From Halomonas aestuarii (GTDB lineage: Bacteria; Pseudomonadota; Gammaproteobacteria; Pseudomonadales; Halomonadaceae), in NCBI RefSeq assembly GCF_001886615.1, contig NZ_CP018139.1:1550001-1614000 (forward strand): a stretch of 64,000 nt of DNA. Direction: 5' to 3'. Each line of letters begins with the position of its first letter. Positions within the stretch are counted from its first letter, which is position 1. The notes beneath the pieces were generated by a model that did not search any database, had not been told where the DNA came from, and saw only the letters and a list, made by a program, of their open reading frames with translations. Of the stretch, positions 52,097 through 60,396 are shown one piece after another. The translations under genes and the position numbers were made by a program.

Positions 52097-52660
52097 TTAG
52101 ATCTTGCCGACCAGGTCCAGAGAGGGAGAGAGGGTCTCTTCGCCTTCTTCCCACTTGGCCGGGCAGACTTCGTTCGGGTTGGCGCGCACGTACTGGGCGG
52201 CCTTGACCTTGCGCAGCAGCTCCTCGGCGTTGCGGCCGATGTTGCCGGCGTTCAGCTCGATGATCTGGATCTTGCCGTCCGGGTCGACCACGAAGGTGCC
52301 GCGCTCGGCGATGCCCGCGTCCTCGATCAGCACCTCGAAGTTGCGCGAGATGGCGTGGGTCGGGTCGGCGACCATCGGGTACTGCAGCTTGTTGATGGTC
52401 TCGGAGCTGTCGTGCCAGGCCTTGTGGGTGAAGTGAGTGTCGGTGGAGACGCTGTAGATCTCGACGCCCAGCTTCTTGAACGCTTCGTAGTTGTCTGCCA
52501 GGTCACCCAGCTCGGTGGGGCAGACGAAGGTGAAGTCGGCCGGATAGAAGAAGAAGACGCTCCACTGGCCCTTCAGGTTCTCGTCGGACACGTCGACGAA
52601 CTCGCCATTGTGGTAGGCAGTGGCGTTGAACGGCTTGACTTCGGTGTTCAGCAGGGACAT
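52097..52660 (-). CDS. ahpC: Alkyl hydroperoxide reductase peroxiredoxin subunit
   Basis: Product of 187 residues from ATG 52660 with AAGGAG nine bases upstream. It is a typical 2-Cys peroxiredoxin: peroxidatic C47 in TFVCPTELG and resolving C166 in EVCPAKW, the same length and numbering as enterobacterial AhpC. It removes hydrogen peroxide, organic peroxides and peroxynitrite, which fits a region that makes NO. Confidence 0.96.
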   Translation of the reverse strand: MSLLNTEVKPFNATAYHNGEFVDVSDENLKGQWSVFFFYPADFTFVCPTELGDLADNYEAFKKLGVEIYSVSTDTHFTHKAWHDSSETINKLQYPMVADPTHAISRNFEVLIEDAGIAERGTFVVDPDGKIQIIELNAGNIGRNAEELLRKVKAAQYVRANPNEVCPAKWEEGEETLSPSLDLVGKI

Positions 52661-52794
52661 TCGATGAAGCTCCTTTCGACTTTCGTTTAATGGGTTGGCG
52701 GCGATACGGGACACACGTTAGCCCACATCTCCCAATAGCGTAAATTGAATGGTGTCATGGATCTGATAATTCAACCCTATGGTGGAGGCGCGCC

Positions 52795-53187
52795 TCAGCC
52801 GATGCTGACCGCCTCGCCCTGCCGGTCGAAGGCCAGGAACTGTGAGATGTTGCCCATCTTCAGCGACTCCACCATGCGCTCGAGGTGCTGCTCGGCCCGG
52901 GCCTCGGCGTCCTGGCCGGCGAGGGCCGCCACGAAGACGATGTCCCAGTCGATGCCGGTCTCCCGGGACTCCGCCACCAGCGCCGCCATGTCGCCGAGCT
53001 CGTCGGGCGCCTTGTCGACGCAGAGGGCCGGGGTCAGCACGCCCCCCTCGCCCTGCTCGAAGCGGCGACGCTGCTCCTCGCTGGGATGGTCGGGCAGTTC
53101 GGCCCGGGTGAAGACGAACAGCAGGCGCTGCGGATCGGGCTGGGCGCGAGCCTCGTCCAGCAGATCGGCATAACAGGAAATGGCCAC
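52795..53187 (-). CDS. Conserved uncharacterised 130-residue protein
   Basis: Product of 130 residues from ATG 53187. It is soluble and acidic, with LLFVFTRAELPDHPSEEQRRRFEQG near the N-terminus (read in two parts) and DELGDMAALVAESRETGIDWDIVFVAAL in the middle. Similar proteins are, as I recall, sometimes named ribonucleotide reductase subunit alpha, but no reductase motif is present, so that name is not supported. It lies upstream of ahpC on the same strand, 134 bases away. Confidence 0.7.
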   Translation of the reverse strand: MAISCYADLLDEARAQPDPQRLLFVFTRAELPDHPSEEQRRRFEQGEGGVLTPALCVDKAPDELGDMAALVAESRETGIDWDIVFVAALAGQDAEARAEQHLERMVESLKMGNISQFLAFDRQGEAVSIG

Positions 53188-53329
53188 GGGGCCTCCTCAG
53201 GATCGCAATGACGGGTAACGGGCAGCGTAACGGCCCAGCCACCGGGGCGTGAAGGGGGGATCGCGACCCATGCGACCCAGATCAGTTTCCGGGCGGGCGT
53301 GCCCACCACGTCATCGTGATGATGGGTGA

Positions 53330-53348
53330 CCGGCCATGCATCGGCCGG
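53330..53348 (-). terminator. Weak hairpin after the sigma-54 activator gene
   Basis: CCGGCC/GGCCGG with a seven-base loop, 43 bases beyond the stop. A possible terminator, weakly supported. The rest of the 203-base gap (53188-53390) shows nothing clear. Confidence 0.35.
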
Positions 53349-53390
53349 AGCGGCCACGGCTGACGTCGGGCGCAGGACGACGCCTGGCGT

Positions 53391-55352
53391 TCAATGCCGG
53401 TGATTGGGCGGCACGAGGCCGTGGCGATGCATGCGACGGTAGACGGTGGGTCGCGATACCCCGAGCCGCCGGGCCACCAGGCTGATGTTCCATCGCGCCT
53501 GCGTCAGCAGGTCATGCAGGGCCCGGCCGTCGGCGTCCTCGACCCGAGAGGGCGCCTGCTCAAGGAGGGAGGGGCCCCGGGGCACGTCGACCAGGCACTC
53601 CTCGGGCAGGTCATGGACGGTGATCTCGTCACCCTCGACGGTGGCCAGCGCGAAGTTCAGCGCATTCTTCAGCTGCCGGATGTTGCCCGGCCAGTGGTAG
53701 GCCAGCAGGGCGCTCATGGCATCGGCCCGCAGGCGAGCGGCGTGCGCCCTCTCGGCCACCAGGGCCTCATGGACGCTGCGGATCACGTAATGCCGGTCGG
53801 CCCGTTCCCGCAATGCCGGCAGCCTCAGCTGGGCACCGTTGAGCCGGTAGTAGAGATCCTCCCGGAAATGGCCGTCGCAGATCATCTGGCTGAGGTCACG
53901 GTGGGTGGCGGTGATCACCCGGATATCGACCTTCACCGGCTGCTCGGCGCCCAGCGGCATCACCTCGCGCTCGGCGAGCACCCGTAACAGCCGGGTCTGC
54001 AGGGACAGCGGCATGTCGCCGATCTCGTCCAGGAACAGTGTGCCGCCATCGGCCTGCTGGATCAGCCCTCGCATGCCCTTGCGTTGGCCACCGGTGAAGG
54101 CGCCGGGCAGATAGCCGAAGAGCTCGCTCTCGATCAGCGACTCGGGAATGGCGGCGCAGTTGACCGCGACGAAGGGGCCACTGGCGCGCGCACCGGTGTC
54201 GTGGAGCGCCCGCGCCAGCACTTCCTTGCCGGTCCCGGTCTCGCCGGTGATCAGCACGCTCACCTCTTCCTGGCGCAGCCGCCGCGCCAGCTTGAGCACC
54301 CGGTGCATGGCCGGGTCATCGGAGGCGAGTCGGTCCAGCGCCGGCACCGGCTCCGGCGCCGACGATGCCGGCAAGGCGCGAGAGGCGCCCCCTCGCACCC
54401 GCGGCTCGATCAGGGTGACGAAGCAGGTGGTATCGCTCGCGCGGGCACGAAAGGCCCGGATCTGGTCATCGCTGGCCGTGTGGATGCCCAGGAAGTCGCT
54501 GATGTCGCCGTCCATCAGCTCGGTGATCGAGGGGACCCGACCCGGCGACCAGGGCGGCCAGCGGTGAAGATGCGCCTTGATCAGGGCCCGCCCGAGGCCA
54601 TTGGCCGCGATGATCGTACCGTCCTCCTCGATGGCGATCAGCCCCCGGCCATTGACGTGGACGAACTCGCGCGCCGTGTCATAGCGCAGGACCAGGCAAT
54701 CGCGGTAGCGATGCAGGAAGTAGGCATCCTCGATCATCCGCGCGTAGAGGGTCACCAGTGAGAGGGCGAAGTTCTGACTCTCCTGGGAGCGGGGGGACTG
54801 CAGCGCCGAGATGTCGAGGACGGCCATCACGTCACCCTGCGGATCGGTGATCGGCGCCGCCGTGCAGGTCAGGCCGATGTGGGTCGCGTCGAAGTGCTCG
54901 CTCTGATGGCAGGTGATGGCCTGACCGTCATGGATGCTGGTGCCCACGGCACAGGTGCCGGCGTAGCGCTCGTCCCAGTCGGCCCCAAGATAGAGGCCCG
55001 CCTGGCGCAGCGCCCGGTCCTGCTCCCGCTGGCCGCGGAATTCCACGGTGATGCCGCGCCGGTCGGTCAGCAGCAGCACGTAGCCCAGCCGGGCCACCTG
55101 GGAAAAGAGCTGATCGACCCCCGCCCTGGCCACGTGCAGGAGCTCGTCCACCGGTTCCCGGTGATCCAGCATCGCCTGCTGGGTCAGTACGCGGACGGAT
55201 CGGGGCCTGCCGGGATCCAGCCGGTACTCGTCCACGCAGCGCCGCCAGGAGCGCTGAATCACCTCACGGCACCCGGACAGGTCCACGTCACGGCCTTCAC
55301 TGAGGTGGACCAGGGTATCGATGTGCTGGCGTTGTTCGGTCCGCAGGCGCAT
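53391..55352 (-). CDS. Sigma-54-dependent transcriptional activator, AcoR type
   Basis: Product of 653 residues. The N-terminal half resembles AcoR with a GAF-like sensor region; then a AAA+ domain with Walker A GETGTGKE, the sigma-54 contact loop as GAFTGG rather than GAFTGA, and LFLDEIGDM; then a Fis-type helix-turn-helix (NISLVARRLGVSRPTVYRR) at the C-terminus. Such proteins turn on divergent dehydrogenase or monooxygenase operons when their inducer is present. The target is very likely the FMO-SDR operon at 55713, which has a matching -24/-12 promoter. Confidence 0.93.
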   Translation of the reverse strand: MRLRTEQRQHIDTLVHLSEGRDVDLSGCREVIQRSWRRCVDEYRLDPGRPRSVRVLTQQAMLDHREPVDELLHVARAGVDQLFSQVARLGYVLLLTDRRGITVEFRGQREQDRALRQAGLYLGADWDERYAGTCAVGTSIHDGQAITCHQSEHFDATHIGLTCTAAPITDPQGDVMAVLDISALQSPRSQESQNFALSLVTLYARMIEDAYFLHRYRDCLVLRYDTAREFVHVNGRGLIAIEEDGTIIAANGLGRALIKAHLHRWPPWSPGRVPSITELMDGDISDFLGIHTASDDQIRAFRARASDTTCFVTLIEPRVRGGASRALPASSAPEPVPALDRLASDDPAMHRVLKLARRLRQEEVSVLITGETGTGKEVLARALHDTGARASGPFVAVNCAAIPESLIESELFGYLPGAFTGGQRKGMRGLIQQADGGTLFLDEIGDMPLSLQTRLLRVLAEREVMPLGAEQPVKVDIRVITATHRDLSQMICDGHFREDLYYRLNGAQLRLPALRERADRHYVIRSVHEALVAERAHAARLRADAMSALLAYHWPGNIRQLKNALNFALATVEGDEITVHDLPEECLVDVPRGPSLLEQAPSRVEDADGRALHDLLTQARWNISLVARRLGVSRPTVYRRMHRHGLVPPNHRH

Positions 55353-55483
55353 GTCGCTGCCTCCCGGCCCCGCATCGTCGAGGGAACCGCCGCGGGACGC
55401 TTGTTGTTGTCATTTGACCAGACTCAAGCCTATGCCGACGCGAACGAGAGTCAATCGCCCGGGTCTTCGCCCTTGGTCGTGGG

Positions 55484-55508
55484 CGTTACAGGTGTAACGA
55501 GTGTAACG
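55484..55508 (+). promoter_or_regulatory. Candidate activator (UAS) site: CGTTACA palindrome plus extra half-site
   Basis: CGTTACA-GG-TGTAACG is a perfect 7-2-7 palindrome, and TGTAACG is repeated at 55502-55508. It lies about 150-185 bases upstream of the -24/-12 promoter, the usual distance for a sigma-54 enhancer. Confidence 0.7.
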
Positions 55509-55652
55509 CTCATGCTGCCATCGGGCATGACAGGTGGCACGCCCCTCGCCGCTCGGCGACGGCGGCCTCCCCCCTCGGCACCGGGGCCCGGCACCGCGAA
55601 AAGCCAGCCCTGTCAGGTCGTTACCCAGGAGAAAGCCCGCATGCCCCGATCC

Positions 55653-55668
55653 TGGCACGGATACTGCT
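55653..55668 (+). promoter_or_regulatory. Sigma-54 (-24/-12) promoter
   Basis: TGGCACG-GATA-CTGCT, one base from the consensus TGGCACG-N4-TTGCT. It stands 45 bases before the FMO start codon, with the start expected near 55680. Confidence 0.82.
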
Positions 55669-55712
55669 GGGGACAGGGTGCACGCCATCCAACAACAAAG
55701 CGGAACCCGACA

Positions 55713-57509
55713 ATGACAACACTCACGCCAACCCAACAGGTCAGCCAGTGGCTGGACGCCTTCGAGACCGCCCTGAGGGAGCGCGACATCCCGCAGGTCA
55801 TGACGCTGTTCGACGACGACTGCTACTGGCGGGACCTGGTCGCCTTCACCTGGAACCTGAAGACGCTGGAGGGCAAGGACGAGATCCGGTCCATGCTCGA
55901 CGCCACCCTCGCCGAGGCGCGTCCCGCGAACTGGCAGCTGGAGGGCGAGGCCAGCGAGGCCGACGGGGTGACCGAGGCCTGGTTCACCTTCGAGACGGGA
56001 GTGGCCCGGGGACGAGGCCTGCTGCGCCTGAAGGACGGCAGATGCTGGACGCTGCTGACCACCATGAGCGAGCTCAAGGACCATCCGGAGCCGCGTGGCA
56101 AGCATCGCCCCAAGGGGGCCGAGCACGGCGCCAACAAGCATCGCGAGACCTGGCTGGAAGCGCATCAGCGTGAGCAGGAAGAGCTCGGCTACACCCGCCA
56201 GCCCTACTGCGTGATCATCGGCGGCGGCCAGGGAGGCATCGGGCTGGCCGCCCGCCTGAAGCAGCTCGACGTGCCGACCATCGTGATCGAGAAGAACCCG
56301 CGCGCGGGCGACTCCTGGCGCAACCGCTACAAGTCGCTGTGCCTGCACGACCCGGTCTGGTACGACCACATGCCCTACATCCCCTTCCCCGAGAACTGGC
56401 CGGTCTTCGCCCCCAAGGACAAGGTCGGCGACTGGCTGGAGATGTACACCAAGGTGATGGAGCTCAACTACTGGAGCTCCACCGAGTGCGAGGGCGCCAC
56501 CTACGATGAGGCGTCCGGAGAATGGACGGTGACCGTGAACCGCAACGGCGAGCGGGTGACGCTGCGGCCGAAGCAGCTGGTGCTGGCCACCGGCATGTCC
56601 GGGGTGCCGAACGTCCCGCACTTTGCCGGCGCCGAGACCTTCGAGGGCGAGCAGCAGCACTCCAGCCAGCACCCGGGGCCTGACGCCTACCGCGGCAAGA
56701 AGGTCGTCGTCGTGGGCGCCAACAACTCCGCCCACGACATCTGCGGGGCCCTCTGGGAGCACGACGCCGACGTGACCATGCTACAGCGCTCGTCGACCCA
56801 CATCGTGAAGTCCGACTCGCTGATGGAGGAGGTCCTCGGCCCGCTCTATTCCGAGGAGGCGGTGCAGAACGGCATCACCCATGACAAGGCCGACCTGATC
56901 TTCGCCTCGATCCCCTACAAGGTGCTGCCTGACATTCAGAAGCCGGCGTTCGACGCCATTCGCAAGCGGGATGCCGACTTCTACCAGCGGCTGGAGGACG
57001 CCGGCTTCATGCTGGACTTCGGCGCGGACGACTCCGGGCTGTTCCTGAAGTACCTGCGGCGGGGGTCCGGCTACTACATCGACGTGGGTGCCAGCGACCT
57101 GGTGGCCAACGGCGAGGTCAAGCTGCGCAGCGGCGTCAGCATCGAGCGGATCAATCCGCGCTCGGTGACGCTGACCGACGGCTCCGAGCTCCCTGCCGAC
57201 CTCATCGTCTACGCCACCGGCTACGGCTCCATGAACGGCTGGGCGGCCCGTATCATCTCCCAGGAGGTGGCCGACAAGGTCGGCAAGTGCTGGGGGCTGG
57301 GCTCCGACACCCCCAAGGACCCGGGCCCCTGGGAGGGCGAACTGCGCAACATGTGGAAGCCCACCCAGCAGGAGGCACTGTGGTTCCACGGCGGCAACCT
57401 GCACCAGTCTCGCCACTACTCGCAGTACCTGGCACTGCAGCTCAAGGCGCGCCAGGAAGACATCCCGACCCCGGTGTACGGCCTGCAGGAAGTCCACCAC
57501 CTGTCGTGA
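55713..57509 (+). CDS. NTF2-like/flavin-containing monooxygenase fusion protein
   Basis: Product of 598 residues from ATG 55713; a long in-frame extension upstream runs through the promoter. Residues about 1-130 are an NTF2/SnoaL-like domain; the rest is a flavin monooxygenase with IIGGGQGGIG (FAD), VVVGANNSAHD (NADPH) and the FMO/BVMO fingerprint FEGEQQHSSQ. It oxygenates an unknown small substrate with NADPH and O2. It is co-transcribed with the SDR that follows and probably turned on by the divergent activator. Confidence 0.88.
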   Translation: MTTLTPTQQVSQWLDAFETALRERDIPQVMTLFDDDCYWRDLVAFTWNLKTLEGKDEIRSMLDATLAEARPANWQLEGEASEADGVTEAWFTFETGVARGRGLLRLKDGRCWTLLTTMSELKDHPEPRGKHRPKGAEHGANKHRETWLEAHQREQEELGYTRQPYCVIIGGGQGGIGLAARLKQLDVPTIVIEKNPRAGDSWRNRYKSLCLHDPVWYDHMPYIPFPENWPVFAPKDKVGDWLEMYTKVMELNYWSSTECEGATYDEASGEWTVTVNRNGERVTLRPKQLVLATGMSGVPNVPHFAGAETFEGEQQHSSQHPGPDAYRGKKVVVVGANNSAHDICGALWEHDADVTMLQRSSTHIVKSDSLMEEVLGPLYSEEAVQNGITHDKADLIFASIPYKVLPDIQKPAFDAIRKRDADFYQRLEDAGFMLDFGADDSGLFLKYLRRGSGYYIDVGASDLVANGEVKLRSGVSIERINPRSVTLTDGSELPADLIVYATGYGSMNGWAARIISQEVADKVGKCWGLGSDTPKDPGPWEGELRNMWKPTQQEALWFHGGNLHQSRHYSQYLALQLKARQEDIPTPVYGLQEVHHLS

Positions 57510-57523
57510 TCCATCCTTGACGC

Positions 57524-57548
57524 TGCCGGCAAGCCAGGCTTGCCGGCA
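57524..57548 (+). terminator. Hairpin between the FMO and SDR genes
   Basis: Twelve-base arms TGCCGGCAAGCC/GGCTTGCCGGCA with a one-base centre. It has no T-run and the SDR start follows after 27 bases, so it is likely an mRNA processing or attenuation site. It shares an 11-mer with the inverted repeat inside nirJ. Confidence 0.55.
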
Positions 57549-57575
57549 CCTTTCCGCTTCATGGGAGCAGACCCT

Positions 57576-58352
57576 ATGCAACTGAATGGCAAGAAGGCCC
57601 TGGTCACCGGCGGTGGTCGCGGCATCGGTCAGGGCATCGCCCTGGCACTGGCACGGGCCGGGGCAGACGTGGCCGTCGCGGACCTGGATATCGACATCGC
57701 CAGGGAAACGGCCAGCAAGGTCGAGGCACTGGGCCGGCAAAGCCTGGCCCTGGAGGTCGATGTGGCAGAGACCGGCTCGATCGCCCGGATGGTCGATGAC
57801 GCGACGGCCGCCTTCGGCCACGTCGATATCGCCGTCAACAATGCAGGCATCATCAGCATCAAGTCGGTCGCCGAGCTCTCGGCCGAGGACTGGGACCAGA
57901 TCATGGCGGTCAACGCCAGGGGGGTATTCCTTTGCACCCAGGCTGAACTGCGGGTGATGCGTCCGAGACGCTTCGGCCGGATCATCAACGTCGCCTCGAT
58001 CGCGGGCAAGGTGGGCTTCCCGGACCTGTCCCACTACTCGGCATCGAAGTTTGCCGTCATCGGCTTCACCAATGCCGTGGCCAAGGAAGTCGCGGCGGAA
58101 GGGGTGACCGTGAACGCGCTGTGCCCGGGCATTGTCGGCACCGGGATGTGGCGAGGCGAAGAGGGACTGTCGGGACGCTGGCGCCAGGAGGGAGAGAGCG
58201 AGGAGGCATCATGGGAGCGTCACCAGAAGACGCTGCTGCCACAGGGGGTGGCCCAGACCCCTGAGGACATGGGCCAGCTGGCCGTCTATCTCGCCTGTGC
58301 GGAGCACGTGACGGGGCAGGCCATTGCCGTCGATGGCGGCTTTTCGCTGTGA
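57576..58352 (+). CDS. Short-chain dehydrogenase/reductase
   Basis: Product of 258 residues from ATG 57576 with GGAG upstream. Cofactor motif TGGGRGIG, NNAG and catalytic YSASK (SHYSASKFAV) with the upstream Ser; the shape is like acetoin/diacetyl reductases. Its likely role is to oxidise or reduce the alcohol/ketone linked to the monooxygenase pathway; substrate unknown. Confidence 0.9.
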   Translation: MQLNGKKALVTGGGRGIGQGIALALARAGADVAVADLDIDIARETASKVEALGRQSLALEVDVAETGSIARMVDDATAAFGHVDIAVNNAGIISIKSVAELSAEDWDQIMAVNARGVFLCTQAELRVMRPRRFGRIINVASIAGKVGFPDLSHYSASKFAVIGFTNAVAKEVAAEGVTVNALCPGIVGTGMWRGEEGLSGRWRQEGESEEASWERHQKTLLPQGVAQTPEDMGQLAVYLACAEHVTGQAIAVDGGFSL

Positions 58353-58544
58353 GCGACAGGCCTCGATGACCCTCCCTCGATAACCCTCGGTCGGCCGTCC
58401 GAGGTCGTGTGAGAACGACGATCGCGGTGCGTCCTGCAGGCTGCAGGGCGCACCGCTCCAGCGGAAGGGCCACGTCCCGCGCCAGTGCCAGACACAGGCG
58501 ATCCCGCAGCCTGGCCACCACCTCCGGATAGTTGGCCGGTCCTT

Positions 58545-59444
58545 CTACGTGTCGGTGGCCGGGCGCAGGCGCTGTTCCAGCCGCCGCTCGTAGAGCCCCT
58601 TGGTCACCAGGGTACCCAGGACCAGCCCTCCCCCGACCAGGGCGATCGGCGCCGGGGTCTCACCCAGCAGTCCCCAGGCCCAGAGGGTACCGAATACCAC
58701 CTCCAGGAGCAGCAGCAGGCCCACCTCGGCGGCGGGCAGGTAGAGCGGGCCGCGCTGCAGCAGCGTCACCCCGGCCGGTACGATGAACAGGCAGAGCAAG
58801 GCCACCAGCAGCCAGCGGTCGATCGGCGGCATGGCGATCCCGCCCTTCCCCAGCAGCAGCACCATGGCCGCACTCCCGCCGACGATCAGGCCGTTGAAGA
58901 CCAGCATGGGGCTCATGTCGACGCCGGGACGGCGGCGGCAGAGCGTGAAGTTGAGCGCCAGGGTCGTGGCCGCCATGAGGGCGAAGGCATTGCCCACCCA
59001 GGAGCCGGCCCCGGTATCGTCGAGCACGATCATCCCGATGCCCAGCATGCACAGCACGATCGCCAGCCAGGTACGCCGTGGCAGGCGCTCGCCTAGGATG
59101 GCACGGGAGAAGAGTGCGGCGATCAGCGGTGCCCCCGCCAGGATCAGCAGGACATTGCCCGCCTTGGTGTACTGGTTGCCCAGCACGAAGCCGCAGGTCG
59201 TGAGGCTGAAGAGCAGGGCCACGGCGATGCCCGTGCCCCCGCACCGCCGATAGGCCTCGAGGGTCCCGCGCCCGTGGCGCGCCAGCGCGATCAACAGGAA
59301 CCCCAGCGCCGACAGAAGGCCCCGCCACATCAGGATCTCGGCATCCGGCAGGGCCGCCAGCTTGATCAGGAGGGCATCCGGCGACATGATCAGCGCGCCC
59401 CCGCCGGTCAGCAACAGGCCCTGCTGGCGGTGGGATAGGGACAT
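58545..59444 (-). CDS. EamA/DMT-family permease
   Basis: Product of 299 residues with ten hydrophobic helices in two EamA repeats (LIKLAALPDAEILMWRGLLSA; VLGTLVTKGLYERRLEQR end). It is an inner-membrane metabolite exporter of unknown substrate. Last gene of the minus-strand unit that begins with the TRAP transporter. Confidence 0.85.
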   Translation of the reverse strand: MSLSHRQQGLLLTGGGALIMSPDALLIKLAALPDAEILMWRGLLSALGFLLIALARHGRGTLEAYRRCGGTGIAVALLFSLTTCGFVLGNQYTKAGNVLLILAGAPLIAALFSRAILGERLPRRTWLAIVLCMLGIGMIVLDDTGAGSWVGNAFALMAATTLALNFTLCRRRPGVDMSPMLVFNGLIVGGSAAMVLLLGKGGIAMPPIDRWLLVALLCLFIVPAGVTLLQRGPLYLPAAEVGLLLLLEVVFGTLWAWGLLGETPAPIALVGGGLVLGTLVTKGLYERRLEQRLRPATDT

Positions 59445-59477
59445 GCCGTCATGCCTCCCGTCGATGAGGGGCCGCGA

Positions 59478-60356
59478 TCACGGCCGGGCCGCCTGAAGGA
59501 GCGCAATGAGTTCCGGCACCATCCGGTCCTGCTCGACGATGCCCGCATAGAGCCCTTCGACCGCCTGGGCCAGGTCGCGGGAGGCCCCCAGCTCGTCGGT
59601 CATGGCGCGATAGTAGCCCAGGTCCTTGGTGGCATTGGCGACACTGAAGCGGAACCCGGACGGGTCTGCGGATTCGACGAAGGGACGCAGGCGCTCGAAG
59701 ACCACCCCGCCACCACCGCCACGGCCCACGACCTCCAGGAAGGCCGCGTCGTCGATACCCGCCCGGCGTGATGCCGCCGCTGCCTCTGCCAGCACCGCCG
59801 AGAATCCCAGCGACACGAAGTTGTGCAGCAGCTTGAGGGTATGCCCCGCACTCACCTCACCGGCATGGGTGATGTTCTCGGCAAAGCTCTCGAGCAGCGG
59901 GAGAAGCTCGGCATAGAGCGCCTCCGGGGCCCCGACGATCAGGTTGAGTCGTCCCGCCTCGGCCTCCTTCGGCGTCCGGGTCATGGCCGCGTCCATGAAG
60001 CGCCCACCCGCCTCGTCGACCCGCCGGGCGACCTTCTCCGTCGAACTGGGCAGGGCGGTGGAACAGTCGATCACCACCGTGCCGGGCGCGAGCCCCTCCA
60101 GCACTCCGCCGGCCTCGAACAGGACCGCCTCGACCTGGGGGGAGCCGGTCACGCAGAGGATGACGACGTCAGCGGCCTCTGCCACCTCGCGTCCCGAGGT
60201 CCGCGCAGTGGCACCTGCGGCCAGCAGGTCGTCCACCGGCTGGTTGCCCGGGTGGTCGAGGAAGCACAGCCGATGACCGGACTGAAGCAGGTTGCGCGCG
60301 ATGCCGTGGCCCATCAGGCCGACACCGACCAGCCCGACACGCACTGTCTCTGTCAT
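59478..60356 (-). CDS. NAD(P)-dependent beta-hydroxyacid dehydrogenase
   Basis: Product of 292 residues from ATG 60356. Rossmann motif GLVGVGLMGHGIARNL, DCSTALPSS substrate loop and catalytic Lys in HTLKLLHNF place it in the 3-hydroxyisobutyrate/6-phosphogluconate dehydrogenase family (tartronate semialdehyde reductase is another member). Substrate unknown; together with the aldehyde dehydrogenase and the TRAP uptake system it suggests use of a hydroxy acid. Confidence 0.88.
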   Translation of the reverse strand: MTETVRVGLVGVGLMGHGIARNLLQSGHRLCFLDHPGNQPVDDLLAAGATARTSGREVAEAADVVILCVTGSPQVEAVLFEAGGVLEGLAPGTVVIDCSTALPSSTEKVARRVDEAGGRFMDAAMTRTPKEAEAGRLNLIVGAPEALYAELLPLLESFAENITHAGEVSAGHTLKLLHNFVSLGFSAVLAEAAAASRRAGIDDAAFLEVVGRGGGGGVVFERLRPFVESADPSGFRFSVANATKDLGYYRAMTDELGASRDLAQAVEGLYAGIVEQDRMVPELIALLQAARP

Positions 60357-60396
60357 AGGGATCTCCTTGTGCGACTGGATGCCGGCTGCCGAGGCG

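Larger units (their letters stand above)
55353..55712. promoter_or_regulatory. Divergent control region of the sigma-54 activator and FMO operon
   Basis: This 360-base gap has no gene. It contains an activator-site palindrome with a third half-site (55484-55508) and a -24/-12 promoter (55653-55668) that points to the FMO gene. A second TGGCACG at 55535 has a poorer -12. Confidence 0.75.

Noticed and set aside
55535..55550. Second sigma-54 promoter candidate TGGCACG-CCCC-TCGCC
   Set aside because: The -12 element lacks the TTGC core; the site at 55653 is far better and better placed.
54879..55712. Long in-frame N-terminal extension of the FMO protein
   Set aside because: It would overlap the divergent activator gene and the -24/-12 promoter; composition is not protein-like and the NTF2 domain starts at 55713.
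58384..58544. Possible remnant coding sequence on the minus strand, reading ANYPEVVARLRDRLCLALAR in the gap between the SDR and EamA genes
   Set aside because: Protein-like composition, but no start codon, no family recognised, and the frame runs on into the SDR gene's opposite strand; high-GC shadow frames often look like this.
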